DNA from: JBCBKU01 sp965267475
GTDB lineage: Bacteria; Pseudomonadota; Alphaproteobacteria; Rhodobacterales; Rhodobacteraceae
Length of the DNA: 64,000 nt
Direction: 5' to 3'
Assembly (NCBI GenBank): GCA_965267475.1
Contig: OZ254079.1
Span: forward strand, 3,224,001 to 3,288,000
How positions within the stretch are numbered: the first letter of the stretch is position 1; each line of letters opens with the position of its first letter. Below are positions 25,515-33,965 of the stretch, piece after piece. Position numbers and translations under genes: made by a program. The notes under the pieces are model-generated. The model saw only the letters and a list, made by a program, of their open reading frames with translations, made no database searches and was not told the origin of the DNA.

Positions 25515-26827
25515 TCCGCTGCCTCCAGTATCATTGCCACTGGCGGCGCCCATCCACAGACCACCTGCTCGGCCTCGTCCTTCGCATAGGCTTCCCACCG
25601 CGCGATGATACGGTCGCAATAGATCGGATCGAGCTCAAGCAACCGTGCCATGCGCCCAGTCTTCTCCGCGGCGATCAGGGTCGACCCGGATCCGCCAAAG
25701 AGATCCAGCACGATTTCGCCGCGACCGGAGACATCCCGGATCGCATCGGCGATCATTTCGACCGGTTTGACCGTGGGATGCATGCCCAACTCATCCATCC
25801 GGCCCGTCTTCATCGTGTTGACGCCACGATATTCCCAGACATTGGTCCTGTAGCGCCCGTGCTGACCCAACTCGAAGGTATTGACGTGCGGGGCCGTCCC
25901 CACCTTGAAGGCAAAGATAAGTTCGTGGCGCGAACGGTAGAACGTTCCCATTCCGCCATTATCCTTTGCCCAAACGATCAGGTTCTTGAGTTCGCTGTAG
26001 ACGCCCTCCCCAGCGGCCAGCATCTCGCGCATGTGTCGCCAATCCATGCAGATGAAGTGGATGGCGCCATCCAAGCTGGCATCGGTCGCGTTCTGGAACG
26101 CTGTTTTCAGGAAGCCTGTGAACTCCGTCGCGCTCATTTCCCCCACACCCATGGCAAATTCGCGGTGCTGGGTTCTGCCCGAGTTGCCGACATGGCCGTC
26201 AATCGGGACGTTGTAGGGCGGGTCGGTAAAGACCATCCTTGCCGCCTCCCGCCCCATCAAGGTCCGGACCACATCCGGGTCGAGCGCATCTCCACAGACC
26301 AGCCGATGGGTGCCCAACTGCCAGACGTCACCCGATTGCACCCGGCGTAAGGCCGCATCCGGCAACAAGTCATCGACCGGATTGCCCGGCTCTTCCGGCT
26401 TAGGCGCGTCCACGATCGCATCGATCTCAGCAATCGTGAAGCCAATCACGTCGACATCAAAATCGAGGTCCTGGCTTTCCAGGAGTGACCCCAGCTCATG
26501 CGCCAAAAGATCCTCGTCCCATCCTGCGTTCAGCGCGAGTTTGTTGTCGGCCAGCACATAGGCCCGTTTCTGATCCTCGGTCATATGGTCGAACCGCAGG
26601 CAAGGCACCGTAGGTAATGCCAGCTGCATGGCCGCCCTCACCCTGCCATGGCCCGCCACGATCCGATTTGCGTCATCGATTAAGATCGGGTTCGTGAAGC
26701 CGAATGTCTCGATGCTGTCGGCAATCTGACGGATCTGCTTCCTGGAATGTGTCCGCGCATTCTTGGCCCAGGGGATCAAATCTCCGGGCGCGATCTGCTC
26801 GATCTTATGCGTTGGTTCTTCTGACAT
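25511..26827 (-). CDS. ParB-like domain fused to beta-class DNA methyltransferase
   Basis: Residues 1-150 form a ParB/sulfiredoxin-like domain (IAPGDLIPWAKNARTHSRKQIRQIADSI, NPILIDDANRIVAGHGRVRAA), here probably a DNA-binding or nucleotide-binding module. The rest is an adenine- or N4-cytosine-specific methyltransferase with catalytic motif IV DPPYNV before the AdoMet motif I DLFGGSGST, i.e. beta class, like CcrM. DPPY favours N6-adenine methylation. The HPTVKP motif, typical of this class, is present. No partner nuclease is nearby, so it is an orphan methylase of the kind carried by prophages. It overlaps the DUF5681 gene and belongs to the mobile module with the serine recombinase. Confidence 0.9.
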   Translation of the reverse strand: MSEEPTHKIEQIAPGDLIPWAKNARTHSRKQIRQIADSIETFGFTNPILIDDANRIVAGHGRVRAAMQLALPTVPCLRFDHMTEDQKRAYVLADNKLALNAGWDEDLLAHELGSLLESQDLDFDVDVIGFTIAEIDAIVDAPKPEEPGNPVDDLLPDAALRRVQSGDVWQLGTHRLVCGDALDPDVVRTLMGREAARMVFTDPPYNVPIDGHVGNSGRTQHREFAMGVGEMSATEFTGFLKTAFQNATDASLDGAIHFICMDWRHMREMLAAGEGVYSELKNLIVWAKDNGGMGTFYRSRHELIFAFKVGTAPHVNTFELGQHGRYRTNVWEYRGVNTMKTGRMDELGMHPTVKPVEMIADAIRDVSGRGEIVLDLFGGSGSTLIAAEKTGRMARLLELDPIYCDRIIARWEAYAKDEAEQVVCGWAPPVAMILEAAE

Positions 26828-26843
26828 GGTTGTGCCCTGCCTT

Positions 26844-26957
26844 TTATTGTTCGTGTGGTCGCCCTTTGATCCGAGCGATCTCTTCGATTGAATGCCCCGC
26901 GACTAACGCCAGAAGGACGGCCGCTCTAAAGTAACCGTCGTCCCCGCGTTCGAATCG
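26844..26957 (-). pseudogene. Fragment of a small unidentified gene upstream of the ParB-methylase
   Basis: The minus strand encodes about 37 residues ending in RAAVLLALVAGHSIEEIARIKGRPHEQ, open only back to a stop at 26958-26960 and with no ATG, GTG or TTG start. The sequence looks coding, with HTH-like helices, so it is likely the 3' end of a decayed small gene whose stop lies 16 bases before the methylase ATG. The rest of 26958-27170 holds no recognised gene and must contain the divergent promoters. Confidence 0.4.
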
Positions 26958-27170
26958 CTAAGCGGGAACGTTTCAGGAACATTGAGCGGAGTCAACAACA
27001 TCTTGTGTTGCGCCGACGCGTAGCCACAATCAATGTGACCGCCGGAGGGGCCAAACGGACGCTCTGACTGGACTTCCTCGGCGATTAGAGCGTCATTCGT
27101 GGCGTGCCCGGCCTGCCCGGGCTTCATCCGGTACAACGACAGATTTGCCCGCTCAAACCGGAGACCGACC

Positions 27171-27596
27171 ATGCCAGACCAACACCAATCTCAATCGGCC
27201 ATCGACGTCGCCGACCTGCCCGAGATGGATCGACGCGCCTTGCTCGCGGCCTGGCGCGGTTTGTTCCCTGAACCGCCACCGAAGGGCCTCAGCGCCCCCT
27301 TTCTGCGACGCTTCCTGGCCTTTGAGCTTCAGGCACGCCGGCACGGCGGCTTGCCAAAGTCATATCAGCGGGCGCTCAAGACCGCGGCCGCCCCAAAGAC
27401 CCGGCCAGCGCGGTCTCTCAAACCCGGCGGACGCCTTCTCCGCGAGTGGAACGGCGTCACCCATACCGTTGATGTGACCGACGACGCGTTCATATGGCGC
27501 GGCGAATGCTATCGCTCCTTGTCTGCGATCGCCCGCGCCATCACAGGCGTTCGCTGGTCAGGACCGAGGTTCTTCGGCCTGAAGGACACTGAGTAA
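27171..27596 (+). CDS. DUF2924 protein
   Basis: The 141-residue basic protein has the DUF2924 layout: an N-terminal ALLAAWRGLFPEPPPKG segment, the central FLAFELQARRHGG, and a C-terminal small beta domain with LLREWNGVTHTVDVTDDAFIWRGECYRSLSAIARAITGVRWSGPRFFGL. DUF2924 genes are almost always found directly before large serine recombinases and probably encode a DNA-binding accessory factor. ATG 27171 was chosen over the in-frame upstream GTG at 27099 because GGAGACCG lies before it and the family begins here. The stop overlaps the recombinase start by one base (TAATG). Confidence 0.85.
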   Translation: MPDQHQSQSAIDVADLPEMDRRALLAAWRGLFPEPPPKGLSAPFLRRFLAFELQARRHGGLPKSYQRALKTAAAPKTRPARSLKPGGRLLREWNGVTHTVDVTDDAFIWRGECYRSLSAIARAITGVRWSGPRFFGLKDTE

Positions 27597-29248
27597 TGCC
27601 CGCCAAAACTCGCTGCGCCATCTATACCCGCAAATCTACTGAAGAAGGACTGGGCCAGGCCTTCAACTCTCTCGATGCTCAGCATGAGGCTTGTGCTGCC
27701 TATGTCGCGAGCCAGACCCATGAAGGCTGGGCCCTCGCGAAGACGCGCTTTGACGATGGCGGCATTTCTGGTGGCACGCTGGATCGTCCTGCCCTTCAAG
27801 CCTTGCTGGCGGAGATTGATGCCGGTCGGATCCGCATGGTTGTCGTCTACAAGATTGACCGGCTCACCCGAAGCCTGGCGGACTTCGCAAGACTCGTCGA
27901 GCGCTTCGACGCGGTGGGCTGTTCGTTCGTCTCGGTAACACAGGCTTTCAACACAGCCTCTTCCATGGGCCGGCTGACCCTCAACGTGCTCTTGTCCTTT
28001 GCCCAGTTCGAGCGTGAGGTCACAGTCGAACGCATCCGCGACAAGATCGCAGCCTCAAAACAGAAAGGGTTATGGATGGGGGGCAATCCGCCCCTCGGCT
28101 ACGATCCGCATCCGGATCCCGAGAAGCGCACACTTGTGGTCAACGATCGTGAGGCCGAGACAGTGCGAACGCTGTTCCACCTCTATGATCGCCACCGTAG
28201 CCTAGGTGCCGTGCGCCGGGATGCGGACCGTCTCGGATTACGATCCAAACTCAGGCCCCGGCACAACGGAACTGTCAGCGGCGGAACAGCCTTCAGCAAT
28301 GGACAGATCCAGCACCTGTTGCGCAACCCCGTCTACCAGGGGCAAATCCGGCACAAGGATCAAACCTATCCGGGTTTGCATCCCCCCATCATCAGTGAGC
28401 CGCTCTGGACGCGCGTCCAGTCAGCCCTTGATGCGGCGCGGAGATCGAGCGGCGGTGGCGCCAAACGCGGATCCATTCTGACAGGCAAGATCCGGGACGA
28501 GAGCGGAGACCTCATGACCCCGACTCACACCACAAAGGCGGGCCGGCGCCATCGGTATTATGTATCCAACAGGCTCATCACAGGAGGGCCCGATCCAACC
28601 GGTTTGCGCCTAACGGCACAGGCATTGGAGCGTTTGGTCACCAGCGCCATCATCGCGCACCTGCGGCGTACGGTGAGGGATCAGACCCTTCTTGCCGCTC
28701 CTGATGCCCGCAGAGCCGCGCGGTTGCAGGAATTGGTCCGCGGCGTCGAGAAAGGGGCCGATCGTGAGCCTGTGGCCATCGCCAATCTGTTGGCCAAGGG
28801 GACGCTCAAGGATCGAACCCTTCATGTCACGCTTGACGCAACACGCCTTGCCAGTGCCTTGGGTTTGGAGGCATCGGAAATCGCGACAGACGCCCTGGAA
28901 TTTGCGACCCCCTTCACGCTCCGGCGCCGCGGCGTCGAGATAAAGGTGATTGCGGCTGCAACCGAGCCACAGCCAGATCCCACCCTGCTCAAGACCCTGC
29001 ACAAGGCGCATTGCTGGGCAAATGATCTGCGTGCGGGTCGCGGGGTAACCGAGATCGCGCGGGCAAGTGGGCATTCCGAGGCGTTTGTCCGGACCCGAAC
29101 CCAGCTGGCGTTTTTGTCACCGCGTCTCCAAGAGGCGATTCTTGAAGGCACACAACCGCCTGATCTCACATTGAAGCGCATCATGCGCCAGCCGGTGCCG
29201 CTTTGTTGGGATCAGCAAGAACGTCTTTATGGAATGTCAGGCGCCTAA
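27596..29248 (+). CDS. Large serine recombinase
   Basis: The protein has 550 residues. The resolvase catalytic domain spans about residues 5-155, with nucleophile Ser14 in YTRKST, and the conserved arginines in YKIDRLTRSLADFARL and FEREVTVERIRDKI. It is followed by the recombinase DNA-binding domain (LGYDPHPD..., FSNGQIQHLLRNPVYQGQIRHKD). The zinc-ribbon region lacks obvious cysteines, and a C-terminal helix-turn-helix (GVTEIARASGHSEAFVRTRTQLAFL) is present. It catalyses integration or excision, probably of the module containing DUF5681, the methylase and DUF2924. It is complete. It ends 6 bases before a periodic array of short repeats that may be its binding region. Confidence 0.93.
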   Translation: MPAKTRCAIYTRKSTEEGLGQAFNSLDAQHEACAAYVASQTHEGWALAKTRFDDGGISGGTLDRPALQALLAEIDAGRIRMVVVYKIDRLTRSLADFARLVERFDAVGCSFVSVTQAFNTASSMGRLTLNVLLSFAQFEREVTVERIRDKIAASKQKGLWMGGNPPLGYDPHPDPEKRTLVVNDREAETVRTLFHLYDRHRSLGAVRRDADRLGLRSKLRPRHNGTVSGGTAFSNGQIQHLLRNPVYQGQIRHKDQTYPGLHPPIISEPLWTRVQSALDAARRSSGGGAKRGSILTGKIRDESGDLMTPTHTTKAGRRHRYYVSNRLITGGPDPTGLRLTAQALERLVTSAIIAHLRRTVRDQTLLAAPDARRAARLQELVRGVEKGADREPVAIANLLAKGTLKDRTLHVTLDATRLASALGLEASEIATDALEFATPFTLRRRGVEIKVIAAATEPQPDPTLLKTLHKAHCWANDLRAGRGVTEIARASGHSEAFVRTRTQLAFLSPRLQEAILEGTQPPDLTLKRIMRQPVPLCWDQQERLYGMSGA

Positions 29249-29253
29249 GCTCC

Positions 29254-29439
29254 GTCCCTGTTCTTTACCCATTTGTTCCCTGTTTCCCACGCAGGCCTTC
29301 CCTGTTTGGGCGCGTCAGATTCCCTGTTTGATCAAAACAGGGAAATGGCTCCTAAGCCGCAGATATCTCAAGAAGATCAGCGGCCGAAAGCGCCAAACAA
29401 GACCGCTAAAGCACCCAATTCCCTATAAATTCCCTGTAT
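29254..29439. repeat. Periodic TTCCCTGTTT box array with a 25-bp palindrome
   Basis: Boxes start at 29254 (GTCCCTGTTC), 29276, 29298 and 29320 (all TTCCCTGTTT), exactly 22 bp apart. The last forms a perfect 25-bp palindrome (29320-29344) with AAACAGGGAA at 29335-29344. Further partial copies lie at 29419 (TTCCCT) and 29430 (TTCCCTGTAT). A two-helical-turn period places the boxes on one face of DNA, as in operator or recombinase-accessory arrays. No gene is visible between 29249 and 29613. Confidence 0.75.
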
Positions 29440-29613
29440 TCAGCTAAAACGCCCAAACCGAACCCCCGAATGGAGGACGCAGAGACTGGCGGCCGAAATC
29501 GGCCGGAATGCCATCGGCGGTTCGGTCTCCCATCAACACAAACTGCCCTAACCACCGGAAACACGGCACAAATCGACCAGGACTTGCAGGAGATCAAAGA
29601 TCAGAAAGGTGGG

Positions 29614-29703
29614 TGGCGGAGAGACAGGGATTCGAACCCTGGAGACGGTTTCCCGCCTACACGCGTTCCAGGCGTGCGCCTTCGACCACTCGGCCACCTC
29701 TCC
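29614..29703 (-). tRNA. tRNA-Ser(GGA)
   Basis: The minus strand gives GGAGAGG...TCTCTCC acceptor arms, an A-box GTGGCCGAGTGG, an anticodon stem CACGC-CTGGAAC-GCGTG with anticodon GGA, a long class II variable arm (GTAGGCGGGAAACCGTCTC), and a T arm CAGGGTTCGAATCCCTG, followed by G and an encoded CCA. It decodes UCC and UCU serine codons. Its 3' end faces the serine-recombinase module. Confidence 0.97.
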
Positions 29704-29790
29704 GGCAGGGGCCGTCATACACGCGGGTCCGCCTAAAGGGCAAGCATGTGAATGCCGGCAGACCGTACCCGCCCAAACGAGGCGCTAATT

Positions 29791-30507
29791 TCAGGTCAGG
29801 TGAACATGCATGCGCCGGTTCCGAGCGCCCTTCTTCTCGATCTTGCCGATCCGAAGCGGCCCGATCTCATCCGTGAACCGCACATGCGTCCCGCCGCAAG
29901 GTTGCAAGTCGACCGGCGCCTCGGCGGGTCCGATCTGGATCAATCGGACATGGCCTGCCCCCATCGGCGGCTGAACCGACATGGTCTTGACCAGGCCCGG
30001 GTTGTCCTGAAGCTCTTGATCCGTGATCCAGCGCTCGGTGATGGCGTGTTTTCCCGCCACCAACGCGTTCAGCGCCTCCTCCAGCGCTTCCTTGTTCGAT
30101 GGTGCTTCCGGCATGTCGAAATCAAGCCGACCCTTCTCGGCGCTGATCGATCCGCCGGTCACAGGCAGCGGCACGACGACCGAAAGCAGGTGCAGCGCTG
30201 TATGTACGCGCATATGCCGATACCGGCGGTCCCAGTCGAGTTCCTGGCTGACCTCTTCGCCGACAGGCGGAAGGGGCGCGGGCTCGGCCGGAACAAGAAC
30301 GATATCATCCTCGTCACCCTTCACCGCCGTCGCAATCTGGAAATGTCCGCCCGACCACGTAAGCCGCCCGGCATCGCCGGGCTGACCACCGCCCGTCGGA
30401 TAGAACACCGTTCGGTTCAGGACGACGCCACCTTCATCCGTATGCGCCGTCACTTCCGCCATCGCGGCCTTCTGATATGCGTTTTGACGAAACAGAAGCT
30501 CGGTCAT
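29791..30507 (-). CDS. AlaX-type alanyl-tRNA editing protein
   Basis: The 238-residue protein hydrolyses mischarged tRNA(Ala). It has all family motifs: FYPTGGGQPGDAG, zinc-site H-TAL-H in VHTALHLL, and C-GGT-H in QPCGGTHV, followed by IGKIEKKGARNRRMHV at the C-terminus. ATG 30507 overlaps the stop of the mechanosensitive channel gene (ATGA), so the longer open frame reaching 30558 is not used. It is the last gene of the cysK-mscS-alaX block. Compared with the AlaX at 2886-3689 it is closer to the classical bacterial housekeeping form; the two are not recent duplicates. Confidence 0.92.
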   Translation of the reverse strand: MTELLFRQNAYQKAAMAEVTAHTDEGGVVLNRTVFYPTGGGQPGDAGRLTWSGGHFQIATAVKGDEDDIVLVPAEPAPLPPVGEEVSQELDWDRRYRHMRVHTALHLLSVVVPLPVTGGSISAEKGRLDFDMPEAPSNKEALEEALNALVAGKHAITERWITDQELQDNPGLVKTMSVQPPMGAGHVRLIQIGPAEAPVDLQPCGGTHVRFTDEIGPLRIGKIEKKGARNRRMHVHLT

Positions 30508-32819
30508 TCGCCATCCCCGTCCCCTTGCCCTCCCAAAGTCTCGGGATTGCGGAGCCAAATGTCGCGCTGTGCAAACGGGATTTCAATCCCTTCCTCGCTG
30601 AAGCGGGCGGCGATCTGATGGTGGATTTCGGATTTCGTCGACAGGATCGCGTTCACATCGCGCAGGATTGCGCGGATCTCGAAGTCGAGCGAATCCGCAC
30701 CGAACTGGGCGAAGGTGACGCTTGGCGGAGGCACGGTGACCACGTTCGGGATGCCCGCCACGATTTCACGCAGGATCTGCTCGACCCGCCGCGTGTCCGA
30801 CCCATAGGCGACGCCCACAGTGAACACGAGCCGTCCGAGGTTGTTTCCGAACGTATAGTTGGTGACCGTGCCCGCGATCAGATCGGCATTGGGCACGATT
30901 ACATCGGTCCGGTCGAAGGTCTCGATCCGGGTCGAGCGGACCGAGATATCGCGGACATGTCCCATCGTTCCGTTGACGTCGATCCAGTCGCCTTCCCGGA
31001 TCGGACGCTCGACCAGAAGGATAATGCCTGAGACGAAGTTTGAGACAATGGTTTGCAGACCGAAGCCGATCCCGACCGACAGGGCACCTGCAACGATGGC
31101 CACCGAGGACAGATCCAGCCCGCCGACGGAAATCGCGATCAGTGCGGCCAAGAAGATCCCCACATAGCCGATACCGGCAACAACCGCATTCTGCCCGCCG
31201 ATGTCGATCTGGGTTTTCGGCAAAACCGTGTTCCGCAAGGTGCCCTGGATTAGTCGGGTCAGCGCGTATCCGATGGCGAAGACGATGATGACCGTCAGGA
31301 AGTCGCCAGGCGTGATCCGGCTTTCACCCAGGACGAAGCCTTGCCGGAACCGTGCCCAGACTTCGGCGATCTCAGCGGGCCGCGCACCCCAGATCAACGC
31401 GAACAGCGGCAGCGAAGCCAGCGTCAGGATCATCGTCACAATGACGGGGCCAAGCAGCTCTCGGTCAGGTTCGTCGTCCCGGGCGAATGCCACGTTGAAC
31501 AAATCGCGCACCGGCCCGTGGATTGCGGCAATGGCGCCTGCAAGGCCAAGGGACAACACCGTCGGGAAGGCCAAAGCCTCGGCAAGCTGGCGATACCCGA
31601 TGGCTGCCACAACGGGCGCGAACAGGGCGATCACAAGGATCGCGCGGGCCACCAGCCGTTGGGAATTCTGCCCGAAATTCGGGCTTTCACCTTCTGGCAC
31701 AGATGCGCGGGCAGCTCGCAAAAGGAAATGCCCCGCCCGGAACAGAAGAAGCCCGGTCAGAACGATAATCGGAAAAGTGACAACCGCTTGGAAGGCCGGG
31801 CCTGCCTCATCGAACCCGGTCAGAACCCTGACCACGATCGACAGCGCAAAAAGAATACCCAGACCGGCGGCAATCGCACGGCCCTGAGCCCGTTCGTCGT
31901 CCTCGGCGCCAAGTGGACCTGGCTGCCCCGACTGGCGCGGCAAGACGCGCGCGCCAAGCCACAGCGCGCCGAATACGGACAATCCGACCAGCGGCAGGGT
32001 CCCCGCCAGGGCAAGCCCGCGCGGCCCCAAAAGCCCTGTCGCCTCGACCGCCAGGATCAGAACATAGATCCCCAAGATCGGCACCAGGATCTGGCCAAGC
32101 GACACAAGAAAACCAAGGGCCAGCCGCCCGAACCGGGTGGACCGGAACTGGATGGCCTGCGTGGCCTGCTCCATCCATTCCCTGCCCCGCCAGAGAAGCG
32201 CGATGGACAGGCCCAGAAGCAACACGGTCTGAAGGATGTTCTGGCGAATATTGGCGCGGCGCACCTCGCTCGACCAGGCCGATTGAACCTCACGCAGGAT
32301 CGACTGACCTATGTCGAAAAGACCCACCGCCGCGTCCGGCCAGTTGACCGGGTTCAGAGGCGACGGGCCCAAGGTGAAAAGGGCATCGGTCTGGCGCGTT
32401 CGGATCAGACTGTCGAGTTCACCGACGACACCATTGGCCCTGTTGAACGCCTCGTTCGCCTGGCGTCGCGGCGCTTCCAGCGTGGCGAGCCGATCTTCCA
32501 GAGTGGCGCGGCGCGCAGCAAGATCCGGGGGCTCGTTCGCGCCCTCCTCAGGCGCTGGTCCCAGCGCCTCGATCTGTGCGCGCAATGTCTCGATCCGCGC
32601 TTCGCCGCCGCTTTCTGCCTCCAGGAATCGATCCCGCCAACCGGCGATCTCGTCGCGCAGTTCTTCAAGCGTAATTGTCGAGACAGCATCGTTTGAAAGC
32701 GCCGTTTCGGCGCGTTCCGCGACGCTTTCCCAGTCCTCATAGTCTGGCGCAACCTGGGCGGTCGCAAGTCCTGCCGCCCAAAGGAGGCAGAAACAAAGGG
32801 AAAGTAGCGCGGCGCGCAT
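30504..32819 (-). CDS. MscS-family mechanosensitive channel with DUF3772 domain
   Basis: The 771-residue protein has a signal peptide (MRAALLSLCFCLLWAAGLATAQ) and a periplasmic coiled-coil region, about residues 25-160, typical of DUF3772. Roughly ten membrane helices and the MscS core follow: a glycine/alanine-rich pore helix (VAIVAGALSVGIGFGLQTIVSNFVSGIILLVERPIREGDWI) and the beta domain GTMGHVRDISVRSTRIETFD with VIVPNADLI. It opens under membrane tension to release osmolytes. It starts at ATG 32819, sharing one base with the cysK stop (TGATG), so cysK, this gene and alaX are one transcript. The large size resembles MscK/YbdG-like channels rather than minimal MscS. Confidence 0.92.
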   Translation of the reverse strand: MRAALLSLCFCLLWAAGLATAQVAPDYEDWESVAERAETALSNDAVSTITLEELRDEIAGWRDRFLEAESGGEARIETLRAQIEALGPAPEEGANEPPDLAARRATLEDRLATLEAPRRQANEAFNRANGVVGELDSLIRTRQTDALFTLGPSPLNPVNWPDAAVGLFDIGQSILREVQSAWSSEVRRANIRQNILQTVLLLGLSIALLWRGREWMEQATQAIQFRSTRFGRLALGFLVSLGQILVPILGIYVLILAVEATGLLGPRGLALAGTLPLVGLSVFGALWLGARVLPRQSGQPGPLGAEDDERAQGRAIAAGLGILFALSIVVRVLTGFDEAGPAFQAVVTFPIIVLTGLLLFRAGHFLLRAARASVPEGESPNFGQNSQRLVARAILVIALFAPVVAAIGYRQLAEALAFPTVLSLGLAGAIAAIHGPVRDLFNVAFARDDEPDRELLGPVIVTMILTLASLPLFALIWGARPAEIAEVWARFRQGFVLGESRITPGDFLTVIIVFAIGYALTRLIQGTLRNTVLPKTQIDIGGQNAVVAGIGYVGIFLAALIAISVGGLDLSSVAIVAGALSVGIGFGLQTIVSNFVSGIILLVERPIREGDWIDVNGTMGHVRDISVRSTRIETFDRTDVIVPNADLIAGTVTNYTFGNNLGRLVFTVGVAYGSDTRRVEQILREIVAGIPNVVTVPPPSVTFAQFGADSLDFEIRAILRDVNAILSTKSEIHHQIAARFSEEGIEIPFAQRDIWLRNPETLGGQGDGDGE

Positions 32820-33844
32820 CAATCCTCAAAAACCGAAGGCATGATCCGCCCAGCCCCGTCCATCCAGGGCGGCACCGGAAGACCTTTTTCGCGCAGAAAG
32901 GCCGGGTTGAACATTTTCGACTGATACCTGTTGCCGTAGTCGCAAAGGATCGTGACCACCGTGTGCCCCGGTCCCATTTCCTTGGCCAGACGTATCGCGC
33001 CGGCAATGTTAATTCCGGATGAACCGCCAAGGCACAGCCCTTCGGTCTGGATCAGATCGTAGACGACGGGCAAAGCTTCCGCGTCCGGGATCTTGTAGGA
33101 GAAATCAGGCGTAAACCCATCCAGGTTTGCTGTGATCCGCCCTTGGCCGATCCCCTCGGTGATCGAGTTTCCGCCCGCCTCTTCGCCGGTGTACAGTTTA
33201 TACATTCCCGAACCCTCGGGATCCGAAAGGCCGACTTTTACGCCTTTGGGCTGCAAGACCTGCCCGACACCCGCCAGTGTTCCGCCCGAACCGACAGCAC
33301 AGGTGAACCCGTCGATCTTACCGCCAGTCTGATCCCAGATTTCCGGGCCCGTAGTTTCTACATGGGCCTGGCGATTGGCGACATTGTCGAACTGATTGGC
33401 CCAGATCGCCCCGCCCGGTTCCGTTTCATTCAGATGCGCCGCCAGACGGCCGGAATACTTCACGTAATTGTTGGGGTTGGCATAGGGCACCGCCGGCACC
33501 TGTACGAGCTCGGCGCCGCACAGCCGGATCATGTCCTTCTTTTCCTGACTTTGGGTCTCGGGGATGACAATGACTGTCTTGAACCCCATGGAGGCACCCA
33601 CGAGTGCCAACCCGATGCCGGTATTCCCCGCGGTTCCTTCGACAATCGTTCCGCCCGGTTTCAACTGCCCCTTGGCCACCGCATCCTTGATGATGAAAAG
33701 GGCGGCCCGATCCTTGACCGATTGCCCGGGGTTCAGAAATTCTGCCTTGCCCAGGATCTCGCAACCCGTCGCGTCCGAGGCCGCACGAAGGCGGATCAGG
33801 GGCGTGTTGCCAACTGCCTGAGCCAGGTCTCTGCGGATGGTCAT
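32819..33844 (-). CDS. cysK: Cysteine synthase (O-acetylserine sulfhydrylase) of the trg locus
   Basis: This PLP-dependent enzyme of 341 residues makes cysteine from O-acetylserine and sulfide. It shows the PLP lysine in NPGQSVKDRAA, the phosphate-binding EGTAGNTGIGLALV, and CAVGSGGTLAGVG. The start is ATG 33844. In Rhodobacter sphaeroides a cysK lies with trgA and trgB in a tellurite-resistance locus, and the same grouping occurs here. Compared with typical CysK, GGSSGINIAGA at the C-terminus and an insertion around LNETEPGGAIWANQFDNVANRQAH are intact, so it should be functional. The double hairpin at 33908-33952 separates it from trgB, suggesting its own promoter. Confidence 0.92.
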   Translation of the reverse strand: MTIRRDLAQAVGNTPLIRLRAASDATGCEILGKAEFLNPGQSVKDRAALFIIKDAVAKGQLKPGGTIVEGTAGNTGIGLALVGASMGFKTVIVIPETQSQEKKDMIRLCGAELVQVPAVPYANPNNYVKYSGRLAAHLNETEPGGAIWANQFDNVANRQAHVETTGPEIWDQTGGKIDGFTCAVGSGGTLAGVGQVLQPKGVKVGLSDPEGSGMYKLYTGEEAGGNSITEGIGQGRITANLDGFTPDFSYKIPDAEALPVVYDLIQTEGLCLGGSSGINIAGAIRLAKEMGPGHTVVTILCDYGNRYQSKMFNPAFLREKGLPVPPWMDGAGRIMPSVFED

Positions 33845-33907
33845 GGGCGCGTCCTTTCCCCTTTGACGACCTTGAATAGGGGGGCGCTGCCCCGACTGCA
33901 AGGCGGG

Positions 33908-33952
33908 CGGAAATCGACACGATTTCCGGAACGATTTTCGTGTCGAAAATCG
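33908..33952 (-). repeat. Double-hairpin intergenic element (copy 1, after trgB)
   Basis: Two perfect 9-bp hairpins occur in series: CGGAAATCG-aca-CGATTTCCG (33908-33928) and CGATTTTCG-tgt-CGAAAATCG (33932-33952), with 3 bases between them. On the minus strand they lie 14 bases after the trgB stop, T-richer hairpin first. A closely similar pair follows fumC at 51712-51758. They probably act as terminator or mRNA-protecting structures and may be a dispersed REP-like family. Confidence 0.75.
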
Positions 33953-33965
33953 CCACCGCGGGATG

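Noticed and set aside
24795..29614. Direct repeat of the tRNA-Ser 3' end as an attachment site
   Set aside because: The only similar string (GGGGTTCGAAC near 24818) is short and lies within the DUF5681 coding sequence; no convincing att repeat was found by eye.
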